This document shows, in pieces, positions 34,880 to 42,370 of a stretch of 64,000 nucleotides of DNA (the stretch's first letter is position 1; every line of letters begins with the position of its first letter). Location of the stretch: assembly GCA_009377475.1 (NCBI GenBank), contig WHTY01000010.1:16548-80547 (forward strand), in the 5' to 3' direction. Made by a program: the position numbers and the translations under genes. Source of the stretch: Actinophytocola sp. GTDB lineage: Bacteria > Actinomycetota > Actinomycetes > Mycobacteriales > Pseudonocardiaceae. The notes under the pieces are model-generated. The model was not told where the DNA came from. It ran no database searches and was given only the letters and a program-made list of their open reading frames with translations.

Positions 34880-35800
34880 ATGCCAGACATGGCTCTCTCG
34901 ATCGCGCCGGACGTGGCGGACGCACTGGACGCCGGACGTCCGGTCGTCGCGCTGGAATCGACGTTGCTCGCCCACGGCCTGCCGAGCGACCGGAATCGCG
35001 CGCTCGCACAACGTCTCGGCGAGGCGATTCGGGCGGAAGGTACCGTTCCTGCCACTATCGCCGTCCTCGACGGCACGCCCAGGGCCGGACTCTCCGCCGA
35101 TGAACTCGATCGTGTCTGCGCCGAAGGCCCGACGCTGAGCAAGCTCAGCGCACGCGACCTCGGTCCCGCGATCGCCCTGGGCCGTTCCGGCGCCACGACC
35201 GTGGCAGCGACCAGCGTCCTGGCTCATCGTGCGGGCATCGGCGTGTTCGCCACCGGCGGGCTCGGCGGCGTCCACCTGCCAGCGCTCGGCGACGCCACGA
35301 CGTGGGACGTCTCGGCGGACCTCGGCGTGCTCGCGGCGACGCCGATACTTGTGGTGTGTTCCGGGGTGAAGTCGGTGCTCGACATCGCGGCGACGCTGGA
35401 GGTGCTGGAGACACGGTCGGTACCGGTGCTCGGCTACCGGACCGACGACTTCCCCGCGTTCTACCTGCGCTCGTCCGGGCACCCGGTGCCGTGGCGGGTC
35501 GATGATCCCCACGGTGTCGCGGCGACCGTGCGCTCCCACCGCGAGCACGCGACGTCCGGAGTGGTGCTGGCCAACCCGGTACCACCTGAGCACGAGATGG
35601 ACCGTGCGCTACACGACCGGTTGCTCGCGGAGGGGCTGGAGCGGCTACGTGACACGGGCGCGTCCGGCTCAGAGGTCACGCCGGTGCTACTGGAGCATTT
35701 CCACACGGCCAGCGGCGGAGCGAGCGTCGCCACCAACGAAGCGCTCGTGCTGGCCAACGCCACGCTCGCCGCCGAGGTGGCGGTCACGCTCTCGGAGTAG
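34880..35800 (+). CDS. psuG: Pseudouridine-5'-phosphate glycosidase
   Basis: Cleaves the C-C glycosidic bond of pseudouridine 5'-phosphate to uracil and ribose 5-phosphate. 306 residues, normal. Signature blocks: VALESTLLAHGLPSDRN, GATTVAATSVLAHRAGIGVFATGGLGGVH, WDVSADLGVL, GVKSVLDI and DDFPAFYLRSSG. ATG 34880 or 34889; neither has a clear ribosome site. The usual partner pseudouridine kinase (psuK) is not adjacent. The immediate 5' region is a 21-bp repeat array. Confidence 0.93.
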   Translation: MPDMALSIAPDVADALDAGRPVVALESTLLAHGLPSDRNRALAQRLGEAIRAEGTVPATIAVLDGTPRAGLSADELDRVCAEGPTLSKLSARDLGPAIALGRSGATTVAATSVLAHRAGIGVFATGGLGGVHLPALGDATTWDVSADLGVLAATPILVVCSGVKSVLDIAATLEVLETRSVPVLGYRTDDFPAFYLRSSGHPVPWRVDDPHGVAATVRSHREHATSGVVLANPVPPEHEMDRALHDRLLAEGLERLRDTGASGSEVTPVLLEHFHTASGGASVATNEALVLANATLAAEVAVTLSE

Positions 35801-35876
35801 TCACCGTGTCAAGGGAATAACCCGCCTGGCCGTATGGTCACAGTGGCCGGACGCCCGGCGCGAGGGAGGACACGCA

Positions 35877-36914
35877 GTGCGAGCGACAACGATTCACGGT
35901 CCGAAGGATGTGCGGGTCGAGACGGTCGACGACGCGGCCATCGAACAACCCCACGACGTCGTCGTGCGGGTGACCCACGCGTGTATCTGCGGCAGCGACC
36001 TGTGGCCGTATCGAGGCTTCACCGAGCGCGCACCCGGCCAGCGCATCGGGCACGAGTTCCTGGGTGTGGTGGCCGACGTCGGGTCGGCGGTGACCACCGT
36101 CCGATCCGGTGATCACGTCATCGCACCGTTCACTTGGTCGGATGGGCAGTGTCGCCATTGCCGCAACGGTCTGCACACGTCGTGCCCGCACGGCGGCTTC
36201 TGGGGCAGCCCGGGGTCGGACGGCGGACAGGGTGAGGCCGTCCGGGTGCCCTACGCCAACGCCACGCTCGTGCCGGTGCCCGCCGACGCGGTGCGCGCGA
36301 ACGCGCCCGGGCTGCTCGCGTTGTCCGACGTCATGAGCACCGGACACCACGCGGCGGTGTCGGCTGGCGTGCTCGAGGGCGGCACCGTCGCCGTTGTGGG
36401 TGACGGAGCGGTCGGTCTATGCGCCGTGCTCGCGGCGCATAGGCTCGGCGCGGAACGCATCATCGCGCTCGGCAGGCACCCTGATCGGACGACCATCGCG
36501 ACGCGGTTCGGCGCGACCGACGTGGTGCCGGAACGCGGTGACGAAGCCGTCGAGCGAGTCCGCGAGCTGACTGGCGGCCACCTCGCGGACGCGGTGATCG
36601 AGGCCGTCGGCACCGAGCAGTCGATGCGGACCGCGATCGACATCGCCGACGACGGCGCGACCGTGGGGTGGGTCGGTGTCCCACACGGCAATCCGGCGGG
36701 CGCGGATCTCGGGCAAATGTTCGCGCGCAACATCGGACTGCGCGGCGGCGTCGCCCCGGCGCGCGCCTACATCCCGGAGTTGCTAGACGACGTCCTGACT
36801 GGCCGGATCGACCCGTCACCCGTGTTCGACCTGACGATTTCGCTGGCGGACACGCCGAGTGGTTACGCGGCCATGGACGAACGTCGCAGCATCAAGACGT
36901 TGATCGAAGTCTGA
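35877..36914 (+). CDS. Zinc-dependent alcohol dehydrogenase (MDR family)
   Basis: 345 residues. Catalytic zinc ligands are in HACICGSDLW and GHEFLG. The structural zinc loop reads CRHCRNGLHTSC, with one ligand fewer in the usual spacing than classical ADH. The Rossmann motif is VVGDGAVGLCAVLAAHRLGAERIIALGRHPDR. Resembles glutathione-independent formaldehyde/alcohol dehydrogenase-like MDR proteins; the substrate is unknown. GTG 35877 has GGGAGGA 7 nt upstream. The stop is followed directly by a 21-bp repeat array. Confidence 0.88.
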   Translation: MRATTIHGPKDVRVETVDDAAIEQPHDVVVRVTHACICGSDLWPYRGFTERAPGQRIGHEFLGVVADVGSAVTTVRSGDHVIAPFTWSDGQCRHCRNGLHTSCPHGGFWGSPGSDGGQGEAVRVPYANATLVPVPADAVRANAPGLLALSDVMSTGHHAAVSAGVLEGGTVAVVGDGAVGLCAVLAAHRLGAERIIALGRHPDRTTIATRFGATDVVPERGDEAVERVRELTGGHLADAVIEAVGTEQSMRTAIDIADDGATVGWVGVPHGNPAGADLGQMFARNIGLRGGVAPARAYIPELLDDVLTGRIDPSPVFDLTISLADTPSGYAAMDERRSIKTLIEV

Positions 36915-36977
36915 CGTCGGGAACGAGGAACACGACGTCGGGAACAGGGAACACGGCGCTCTGAACGGGGGACACGA
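36915..36977. repeat. 21-bp tandem repeat, family A inverted, 3 copies
   Basis: Units 36915-36935, 36936-36956 and 36957-36977 are the reverse complement of the family A unit. They begin on the base after the alcohol dehydrogenase stop. One further base separates them from the stop codon of the opposing Nudix gene (36979-36981), so the array is the whole intergenic region. Confidence 0.9.
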
Positions 36978-36978
36978 G

Positions 36979-37878
36979 TTAGGGTGGGAGGAGGCCCAGC
37001 AGCGCCGACGGGCCCATGGGGCGAGCCCCTTCGGCTTCGATGCGGGCGCGGAGCTCGCGGTCGGCGGTGGCGACCAGCACGTGATCGTCGGGTGCGACCG
37101 CCAACGCCTCGCGGGTGACCTCCACGATGGCCGAGTCGCCGTCGCGCTCGGCGGCGACCACCCCGACACCCGCGGGCCCGTCCAGACCGGCGACGCTACG
37201 CGCCGCGCCCTCCACGACGAGCACGATGCGCGGCAGCCAGCGCCACCGGTCGCTGCCCGGGATGCCGTCGTGCCCGCCGGAAATGCCGTCCGCCGCCAGC
37301 ACGGCGAGCCGGTCGCGCAGCCGTTCGGCGGCGCCCGCGCGGTCGCGCCACCAGCCGTCCGGCACGGAGCCCATCACGTTGGCGGCGTCCACCACCAGCA
37401 CCAGCCGCCTGCCGACGTGCTCGCGCAGCGCGGGCCACGCGCGCGCGAAGTCGCGGTGCAGCGGGTACTCCGCCACCTCGTGCGGCGGCACCCACCGCAT
37501 GCCGGTGCTCTCCGCGTTCGCCACCCGCGCGTCCACCGCGCCGTTCACCGAGGCGAGGACCGTGGTGTAGCGCCAGGTGCCGTGGTCGACGACGGACGTC
37601 GCCGTCAGCCGCACCGCGTGCGCGGGGACGTCGGCCTCTTCCTCGGCCTCACGGATCGCGGCCTGTTCGGCGGTCTCGACGCTGCGCAACGCCCCGCCGG
37701 GCAGCGCCCAGGTACGGCCGTGATGCACCCACCACGCCCTGCGCTGCAACAACACGCCGCGCTCCGGGTCGGACAGCAGCAGCCCCGCCGCACCGTTCGT
37801 GCCCCAGTGCACGCTGCCGCACGCGCATCGCACGAAGCCGTCACCGTCACCAAGTAGCACGACGCTAGCCTCGCACAT
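36979..37878 (-). CDS. Nudix hydrolase fused to a NYN/PIN-like domain
   Basis: 299 residues. Residues about 30-150 are a Nudix domain with the box GGALRSVETAEQAAIREAEEEADV (Gx5Ex7REUxEExxU). Residues about 160-299 look like a NYN/YacP-type PIN nuclease domain: LVLVVDAANVMGSVPDGWWRDRAGAAERL, IVLVVEGAARSV, and DDHVLVATADRELRARI with the expected acidic residues. A Cys pair (CACG) is near residue 19. It may couple nucleotide or cap hydrolysis to RNA cleavage; this is inference. ATG 37878 overlaps the end of the upstream kinase gene by 14 bp. Last gene of a five-gene operon. Confidence 0.82.
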   Translation of the reverse strand: MCEASVVLLGDGDGFVRCACGSVHWGTNGAAGLLLSDPERGVLLQRRAWWVHHGRTWALPGGALRSVETAEQAAIREAEEEADVPAHAVRLTATSVVDHGTWRYTTVLASVNGAVDARVANAESTGMRWVPPHEVAEYPLHRDFARAWPALREHVGRRLVLVVDAANVMGSVPDGWWRDRAGAAERLRDRLAVLAADGISGGHDGIPGSDRWRWLPRIVLVVEGAARSVAGLDGPAGVGVVAAERDGDSAIVEVTREALAVAPDDHVLVATADRELRARIEAEGARPMGPSALLGLLPP

Positions 37879-38821
37879 CGTCGGCCGCTGCCGCCGCCAG
37901 TGCCGCCGCGCCGACGAGGCCCGCATCGCCGCCGAGCTGGGCCGTCCGGATCCGCGCGAGCGGCCGGTGTCCCGCACCGGTCAGCGCCGAGGCGTAGTGC
38001 TCGCGCGCGTCGTCCAGGAACAATGGTGCGGACTCCGACACCCCGCCCGCGATGACGATCAGCTCCGGGTCGTAGACGTCGGCCACCAGCGCGAGACCTT
38101 CGCCGAGCCACGTCGCGAGCTGCGCCATGGCCTGCTTGGCGACGACGTCGCCCTCCCGCGCGGCAGCGGCGACCCGGCGTCCGGTCAACGCGCGGTAGTC
38201 GTCGGCGAACTCGCGCGCCAGCACCGTCGACGCGACGTCGTCGCGCGCCAGCAGTTCCAACGCCGTGGTCGCCAGCGCGGTGCCGCTGCAGTAGCGCTCC
38301 CAACAGCCACGCTTGCCGCACGAGCACGCCCGGCCGTCCGGCACGAGCCGCAGGTGCCCCAGCTCCGGCCCGACCCCGTGGGCGCCGTGGAACACGACGC
38401 CGTCCTGCAGCAGCGCACCGCCGATCCCGGTGCCGATCGCCACGAGCACCACCACGCCCGCGCCCCTGGCCGCGCCGAAGGTGTACTCCGCGACGGCGGC
38501 GGCGTTGGCGTCGTGCTCCAACGTCACCGGCAGCCCGATCCGCGCGGCGATACGGTCCGCGACCGGCGCGTCGCGCCAGGGCAGGTGCGGGGCGTAGCGC
38601 ACGGTGTTGCGGTCAGGGGCGACGAACCCGGCGACGGCGAGGCCGACGGCGGTCACCGTGTGCCGCTCACGCAGCTCGGCGACGGCATGCGCGATCGCCG
38701 TCTCCAACGCGTCCGCGTCGTCCGGAGTGGGCGCGATGACGGTGTCGATCACCGTGCCGTGCTCGTCGACGACACCCGCGCGCAAGCTGGTACCGCCGAC
38801 GTCGATGCCGACGGCGTTCAG
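37865..38821 (-). CDS. ROK-family glucokinase, apparent CTG start
   Basis: 318 residues. Phosphate 1 motif GIDVGGTSLRAGVVD, catalytic Asp in LEHDANAAAVAEY, phosphate 2 AIGTGIGGALLQDG, EXGHLRL and the zinc motif CSCGKRGCWERY identify an ATP-dependent glucose/N-acyl-hexosamine kinase. The kinase fold begins only a few codons in (LNAVGIDVGG). No ATG, GTG or TTG lies close enough, but CTG at 38821 overlaps the preceding TGA as CTGA, with AGGGGAG 5 nt upstream. CTG initiation is therefore likely. Confidence 0.85.
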   Translation of the reverse strand: MNAVGIDVGGTSLRAGVVDEHGTVIDTVIAPTPDDADALETAIAHAVAELRERHTVTAVGLAVAGFVAPDRNTVRYAPHLPWRDAPVADRIAARIGLPVTLEHDANAAAVAEYTFGAARGAGVVVLVAIGTGIGGALLQDGVVFHGAHGVGPELGHLRLVPDGRACSCGKRGCWERYCSGTALATTALELLARDDVASTVLAREFADDYRALTGRRVAAAAREGDVVAKQAMAQLATWLGEGLALVADVYDPELIVIAGGVSESAPLFLDDAREHYASALTGAGHRPLARIRTAQLGGDAGLVGAAALAAAAADDVRG

Positions 38822-39345
38822 GACGTCTCCCCTCGGTCGGCGGCCTCGGACGACGCCTTGCGCACGGTGATGCGCTGCGCGCGGGAACCACCGGACGGGC
38901 GCGGCGGCGCGGCGTCCTGCGAGGCGCTCGGCCGCGCGCTGGCCTGCGATGTCCACGCCGGACCGGTGTCGGTCCGCTCGGCGGGCGGCGCGCCGGGCAT
39001 GTGGATGCCCTCGCCCGGGTACCACCGGTCCGCCAGCACCGCCCGCAACACGCCGACGAGCTGGGCGAGCTGTTCGATCGCCCGCGCGGAGAACTCCGGC
39101 TGGTTGCCGCGCGCCATGCTCACCACGGCGCACAGCGGGCACCAGCCGCAGTCGTACTGCCCGTGCTCAGCGGTCCCCTCGTCCGACTCAGAAGCGCCGA
39201 ACAGCCCGCCGGTGTGGCCCGCCGCGACCAGCCCGTCCAGCCAGGGCGCGGCGTGCTCCACGATCATCTCGATGAGCAGCATGATCTCGGTGCCGAGGTC
39301 GGCGACGGCGTCGTTGGCCGAGGCTCGCTCGGTTCGCTCAGTCAT
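38818..39345 (-). CDS. Conserved hypothetical protein with CxxC motif (Rv2183c-like)
   Basis: 175 residues. An amphipathic N-terminal helix region (DLGTEIMLLIEMIVEHAAPWLDGLVA) precedes a YDCGWCPLCAVVSMARG motif that could bind metal or haem. Then a second helical stretch (EFSARAIEQLAQLVGVLRAVL) and a disordered Pro/Ser/Ala tail. Its start overlaps the ArsA stop in ATGA and its stop overlaps the ROK kinase CTG, so it is translationally coupled on both sides. Same place relative to ArsA as Rv2183c in M. tuberculosis. Function unknown. Confidence 0.75.
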   Translation of the reverse strand: MTERTERASANDAVADLGTEIMLLIEMIVEHAAPWLDGLVAAGHTGGLFGASESDEGTAEHGQYDCGWCPLCAVVSMARGNQPEFSARAIEQLAQLVGVLRAVLADRWYPGEGIHMPGAPPAERTDTGPAWTSQASARPSASQDAAPPRPSGGSRAQRITVRKASSEAADRGETS

Positions 39346-40502
39346 GCCTGGCCTCCTGGGTCCGCGAGCAGCACCACCAGGCCGTCGGCGTCGGTCTCCG
39401 CGCCGGTCACCTCGCACGGCCGGAGCAGCCTCGGCAGCGCGACCAGCCTGCGGAACCCGTCAATGGTGATGGCGAGGTCGTCGTCGATGCGCGCCAGGTC
39501 GACGTCGGCGTCCGGCGCGAGCGGCAGCGCGATCCGCAGCCGGTAGCCCTCGTCGGACTCGGTGATGCGCAGCATCGGGGCGACGTCGTCGGCTTCGCCC
39601 GCCAGCGGGTCCCCGCCACCGTAGAGTTCCTTCGCGATCTCGGCAAGCGCGTCGAGTCCGACCGGTTCGGCGGCGCGGTGCTCGACAAGCCGCACGCCGG
39701 AGAGGCCCACCGCGCCAGCCTCTTCGAGGACGGCTTCCTGCTGGGCACGACGTTCCCGCAGCCAGGACGCCGCTCCCCCGCGCCACAGCCCGGCCGCGGG
39801 CATCAGGCGGTTGGCCACGATGCCGTCGACGCGGATGCCGCGCAGCGCGAGCGCCGTCAGTGTGCGGCGGGTCTCGGCGACGACCATGCGTTCCGGGGTG
39901 AGCACGAGCCGCACCGTGGTGACCTCGCGGTCGGTGAGCATCGCGCGCAACGACTCCAGGTGCGTGCCCAGCTCCATCACCGACGCCGCCGCCCCGCTGA
40001 GCGCCCGCGCCTTCGGGGACACCGGCTGCCAGCCGTACACCCGGCGCAGGTACCCGGCGACGGCCTCGGGCAGCGCGAACAGCCGCAGCGTCTCGGCGGT
40101 GGGTCCGCAGTCAACGACGACGGCGTGCCAGTGTTTCGTCGCGGCGAGGCGGCGTACCTCGCTCAGCGCGAGCAGTTCGTCGACGCCGGGCAGCACGGTC
40201 AGCTCCGCGGCGTCCAGCGCGTCCACCCCAATGCCGGACAGCGCGTTGCCGAGTTGGCCACGCAGTCGTTGCCACGCGGTGTCGGCCAGCGAACGGCTGT
40301 CGATCTGCACCGCGTCCAGCCGTCTGTCCACTTCGGTCGGTTCGGGACCGAGCGGGGTGCCGTAGGAGTCGGCGAGCGAGTGCGCAGGGTCGGTGGAGAC
40401 GACGAGCGTCCGCCTCCCCTGCGCGGCCAGCGTTGCCCCGGTCGCAGCGGCGAGCGTGGTCTTGCCGACCCCTCCCTTTCCGGTGAACAGCACCAGCCGC
40501 AC
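39342..40502 (-). CDS. ArsA/GET3-type anion-transporting ATPase
   Basis: About 386 residues. Deviant Walker A GKGGVGKTT right at the N-terminus (VRLVLFTGKGGVGKTTLAAATG), switch I-like DPAHSLADSYG, and VVVDCGPTAETLRLFALP as the A-loop. Homologue of Rv2184c. No arsenic genes are nearby; in Actinobacteria these proteins sit with SRPBCC and FadD15 genes, so a membrane-protein or lipid-related role is more likely than arsenite efflux. GTG 40502 is preferred; GTG 40514 adds four residues and overlaps the upstream stop. Confidence 0.88.
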   Translation of the reverse strand: MRLVLFTGKGGVGKTTLAAATGATLAAQGRRTLVVSTDPAHSLADSYGTPLGPEPTEVDRRLDAVQIDSRSLADTAWQRLRGQLGNALSGIGVDALDAAELTVLPGVDELLALSEVRRLAATKHWHAVVVDCGPTAETLRLFALPEAVAGYLRRVYGWQPVSPKARALSGAAASVMELGTHLESLRAMLTDREVTTVRLVLTPERMVVAETRRTLTALALRGIRVDGIVANRLMPAAGLWRGGAASWLRERRAQQEAVLEEAGAVGLSGVRLVEHRAAEPVGLDALAEIAKELYGGGDPLAGEADDVAPMLRITESDEGYRLRIALPLAPDADVDLARIDDDLAITIDGFRRLVALPRLLRPCEVTGAETDADGLVVLLADPGGQA

Positions 40503-40503
40503 G

Positions 40504-40947
40504 CTAGCGATCACTCTCCGCGCGCCGCTTGAGCTCCTTCAACGCGATGTCCATGATCATCTTTTCCGCCTTGCGCCTGAGCTGGCCGATCATCGGCAAC
40601 GCGAGTTCCACCGACAGGGTGTAGGTCACCTCGGTCTGCCCGCCGTCGAGCGGCGTCAGCTCGTAGCGGCCCCGCTGCGCCTTCTGCATCTGACCCTTGA
40701 CCAGGTGCCAGCTGACGCTGAGGCCGTCCGGCGCCCAGTCGTACTCGAGGGTGTAGACGTCCTTGACCGGGCCGGCGTCGAGCGTGAACGTGACGCGGAA
40801 CGCCTGGCCGTCGGCGTCGCGCTCCAGGATCTCGGTGGACCGCACCGCCTTCGCCCACTCAGGATAAGACTCCAGATCGGCGATGACGGCCATGATCTGG
40901 TCTGGTGGTGCGTCGACGACGATCGACTGAGTGGACTCGTCGGCCAT
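40504..40947 (-). CDS. SRPBCC/polyketide-cyclase family protein (Rv2185c-like)
   Basis: 147 residues, single START/SRPBCC domain: ESTQSIVVDAPPDQIMAVIADLESYPEW, then alternating beta strands and a long C-terminal helix (GQLRRKAEKMIMDIALKELKRRAE). Such domains bind lipids or other hydrophobic ligands. ATG 40947 has TACCCT 7 nt upstream and no ribosome site. First gene of the operon leading to ArsA, the CxxC protein, glucokinase and Nudix-NYN. Confidence 0.85.
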   Translation of the reverse strand: MADESTQSIVVDAPPDQIMAVIADLESYPEWAKAVRSTEILERDADGQAFRVTFTLDAGPVKDVYTLEYDWAPDGLSVSWHLVKGQMQKAQRGRYELTPLDGGQTEVTYTLSVELALPMIGQLRRKAEKMIMDIALKELKRRAESDR

Positions 40948-40954
40948 GCCCAAG

Positions 40955-40960
40955 AGGGTA
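40955..40960 (-). promoter_or_regulatory. -10 box of leaderless SRPBCC-ArsA operon promoter
   Basis: TACCCT on the minus strand ends 7 nt before ATG 40947, inside the 65-bp gap after the phosphoesterase stop. Confidence 0.5.
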
Positions 40961-41012
40961 GCCGCATCGCCCGACAGTGCCGGAACGACGGGTCCCTTGT
41001 GTCGCTACCGTG

Positions 41013-41801
41013 TCACCACCGGAGCACGAACGGGCGTTCATGCACTTTGAAGTGACCGACATTGCAGCATTCCGTCCTGCCGAGCCGCATCCGGTCCGCC
41101 AGCGGCTGGTGCACGTGGCCGAACAGCGACCAGCGCGGTTGCTCCCGGTCGATGGCTTCTCGCAGGCTCGGCGCGCCCACCTCGGAGCGCTTGGTGACGA
41201 CGTCGTAGGTCAGCTCGGGAACGTCCGGCGGGATGTGGCTGCACAGGACGTCGATCTGGCCGAGCCCCGCGACCGCCTCGGCGAACTCGTCGTGCGGGCG
41301 CAGGTACGGCGTCCAGGCCGACGACGTGCGGCGGGGCACGTTGTCCGGGCGCAGCGAGCCGCCGACGAAGCCGAACCGCAGCCCGCCGATCTTGGCGACG
41401 TCGCCGTCGAGGACGTGGATGCCGCCCTCGGCGAACTCCGGCCACAGCGACGGGGCGTCGACGTTGCCCGGGGTGGCGTAGGTGGGCGCGGTCATGGCGC
41501 CGAACAGCTCGGCGTACTGCTCCCGGATCGCCTCATCGACCAGCGCGGCCGGGTCGTCCAGACTCCCCCACAGTTCCCGCGAGTAGGCGATGGTGGCCTC
41601 GCGGTCACCCGAACGGCGCAGGTCAGCGAACGCCTTGACCTTGTCCGCGCCGAACAGCCTGCCGAGGATGCCCTTCTCATGCTGGTGGTAGTCCACGAAG
41701 TCGATCAGGTCGCCGAGCACGACGAGCGCGTCCGCGCCGTCGCCCGCCCTGGCGAGGGCGTCGGCGTTGCCATGGACATCGGACACGACGTGTACGCGCA
41801 C
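41013..41801 (-). CDS. Calcineurin-like metallophosphoesterase
   Basis: 262 residues with the dimetal phosphoesterase motifs in order: VSDVHGN, VLGDLIDF, TPGNVDAP, LCSHIPPD and LFGHVHQP. Likely cytoplasmic; the substrate (nucleotide, phosphodiester or phosphoprotein) cannot be inferred. GTG 41801 has AGGGGAA 5 nt upstream. Lies 27 nt after the SRPBCC gene at 41829-42239, on the same strand, so probably an operon. Confidence 0.88.
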   Translation of the reverse strand: MRVHVVSDVHGNADALARAGDGADALVVLGDLIDFVDYHQHEKGILGRLFGADKVKAFADLRRSGDREATIAYSRELWGSLDDPAALVDEAIREQYAELFGAMTAPTYATPGNVDAPSLWPEFAEGGIHVLDGDVAKIGGLRFGFVGGSLRPDNVPRRTSSAWTPYLRPHDEFAEAVAGLGQIDVLCSHIPPDVPELTYDVVTKRSEVGAPSLREAIDREQPRWSLFGHVHQPLADRMRLGRTECCNVGHFKVHERPFVLRW

Positions 41802-41828
41802 TGCTGTTCCCCTGATCGGCTGCTCGGT

Positions 41829-42239
41829 CTAGCTCTGCGGTGGTACCCCTGGCGCGCGGCCGTCCTCCAGGGTGTCCTTCAGCCCGAGCGCGATCGCCTT
41901 GGCCGCCCTCGCCCGCGCGTCGTACTCGCGGGCGAGCTGGCGCGGCGGCAGGTCGAGCGGCTGACCAGCGATGTCGGCGGGCGTGGCACGCAGGAAGTAG
42001 TGCAGCAGCGTGCCGTCCAGCATCGCCTCGCACCACACCTCCATGGTGCCGACGAGCGACCCGCGCACCGTCCAGCGCATGCCTTCGTCGCCACGGTCGC
42101 GGTAGACCTTGAGCACAAGGTCAGGCCAGTAGCGCGACCACGAACGGGGGTCGGCGAAGGCGGCGGCGACCGTCGACGGCGGCACGGCGAGGAACGTCTC
42201 GTCCACGAGATCGATGGCCGGAGCTGCGGGAGCGCTCAC
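41829..42239 (-). CDS. SRPBCC-like protein (Rv2186c-like)
   Basis: 136 residues. It begins VSAPAAPAIDLVDETFLAVPPSTVAAAFADPRSW, the usual opening of a START/polyketide-cyclase fold, and ends in a long helix (LAREYDARARAAKAIALGLKDTLE). GTG 42239 is preferred: CATTAT lies 8 nt upstream, suggesting a leaderless message. ATG 42287 would add 16 residues unlike the family. Divergent from the FadD15-like gene, as Rv2186c is from fadD15 in M. tuberculosis. Confidence 0.75.
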   Translation of the reverse strand: MSAPAAPAIDLVDETFLAVPPSTVAAAFADPRSWSRYWPDLVLKVYRDRGDEGMRWTVRGSLVGTMEVWCEAMLDGTLLHYFLRATPADIAGQPLDLPPRQLAREYDARARAAKAIALGLKDTLEDGRAPGVPPQS

Positions 42240-42325
42240 CGGGTCTGATAATGCGGTCACGGCCTGAAGAATCTCATGTCGCCCCATCGCGGCATCCGGC
42301 GTGGTCCCGCGAAACGGATCCCCGC

Positions 42326-42331
42326 TAGAGT
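42326..42331 (+). promoter_or_regulatory. Candidate fadD15 -10 box
   Basis: TAGAGT, 39 nt before GTG 42371, in the divergent gap 42240-42370. The leader carries AGAGAGGT as ribosome site. Confidence 0.35.
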
Positions 42332-42370
42332 TACCCACAGGTAACAGCGTCGTCAAGAGAGGTAGTCATC

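Noticed and set aside
39342..40502. Arsenite resistance role for the ArsA homologue
   Set aside because: No arsB, arsC, arsD or arsR nearby, and the operon partners are those of the actinobacterial ArsA/SRPBCC group.
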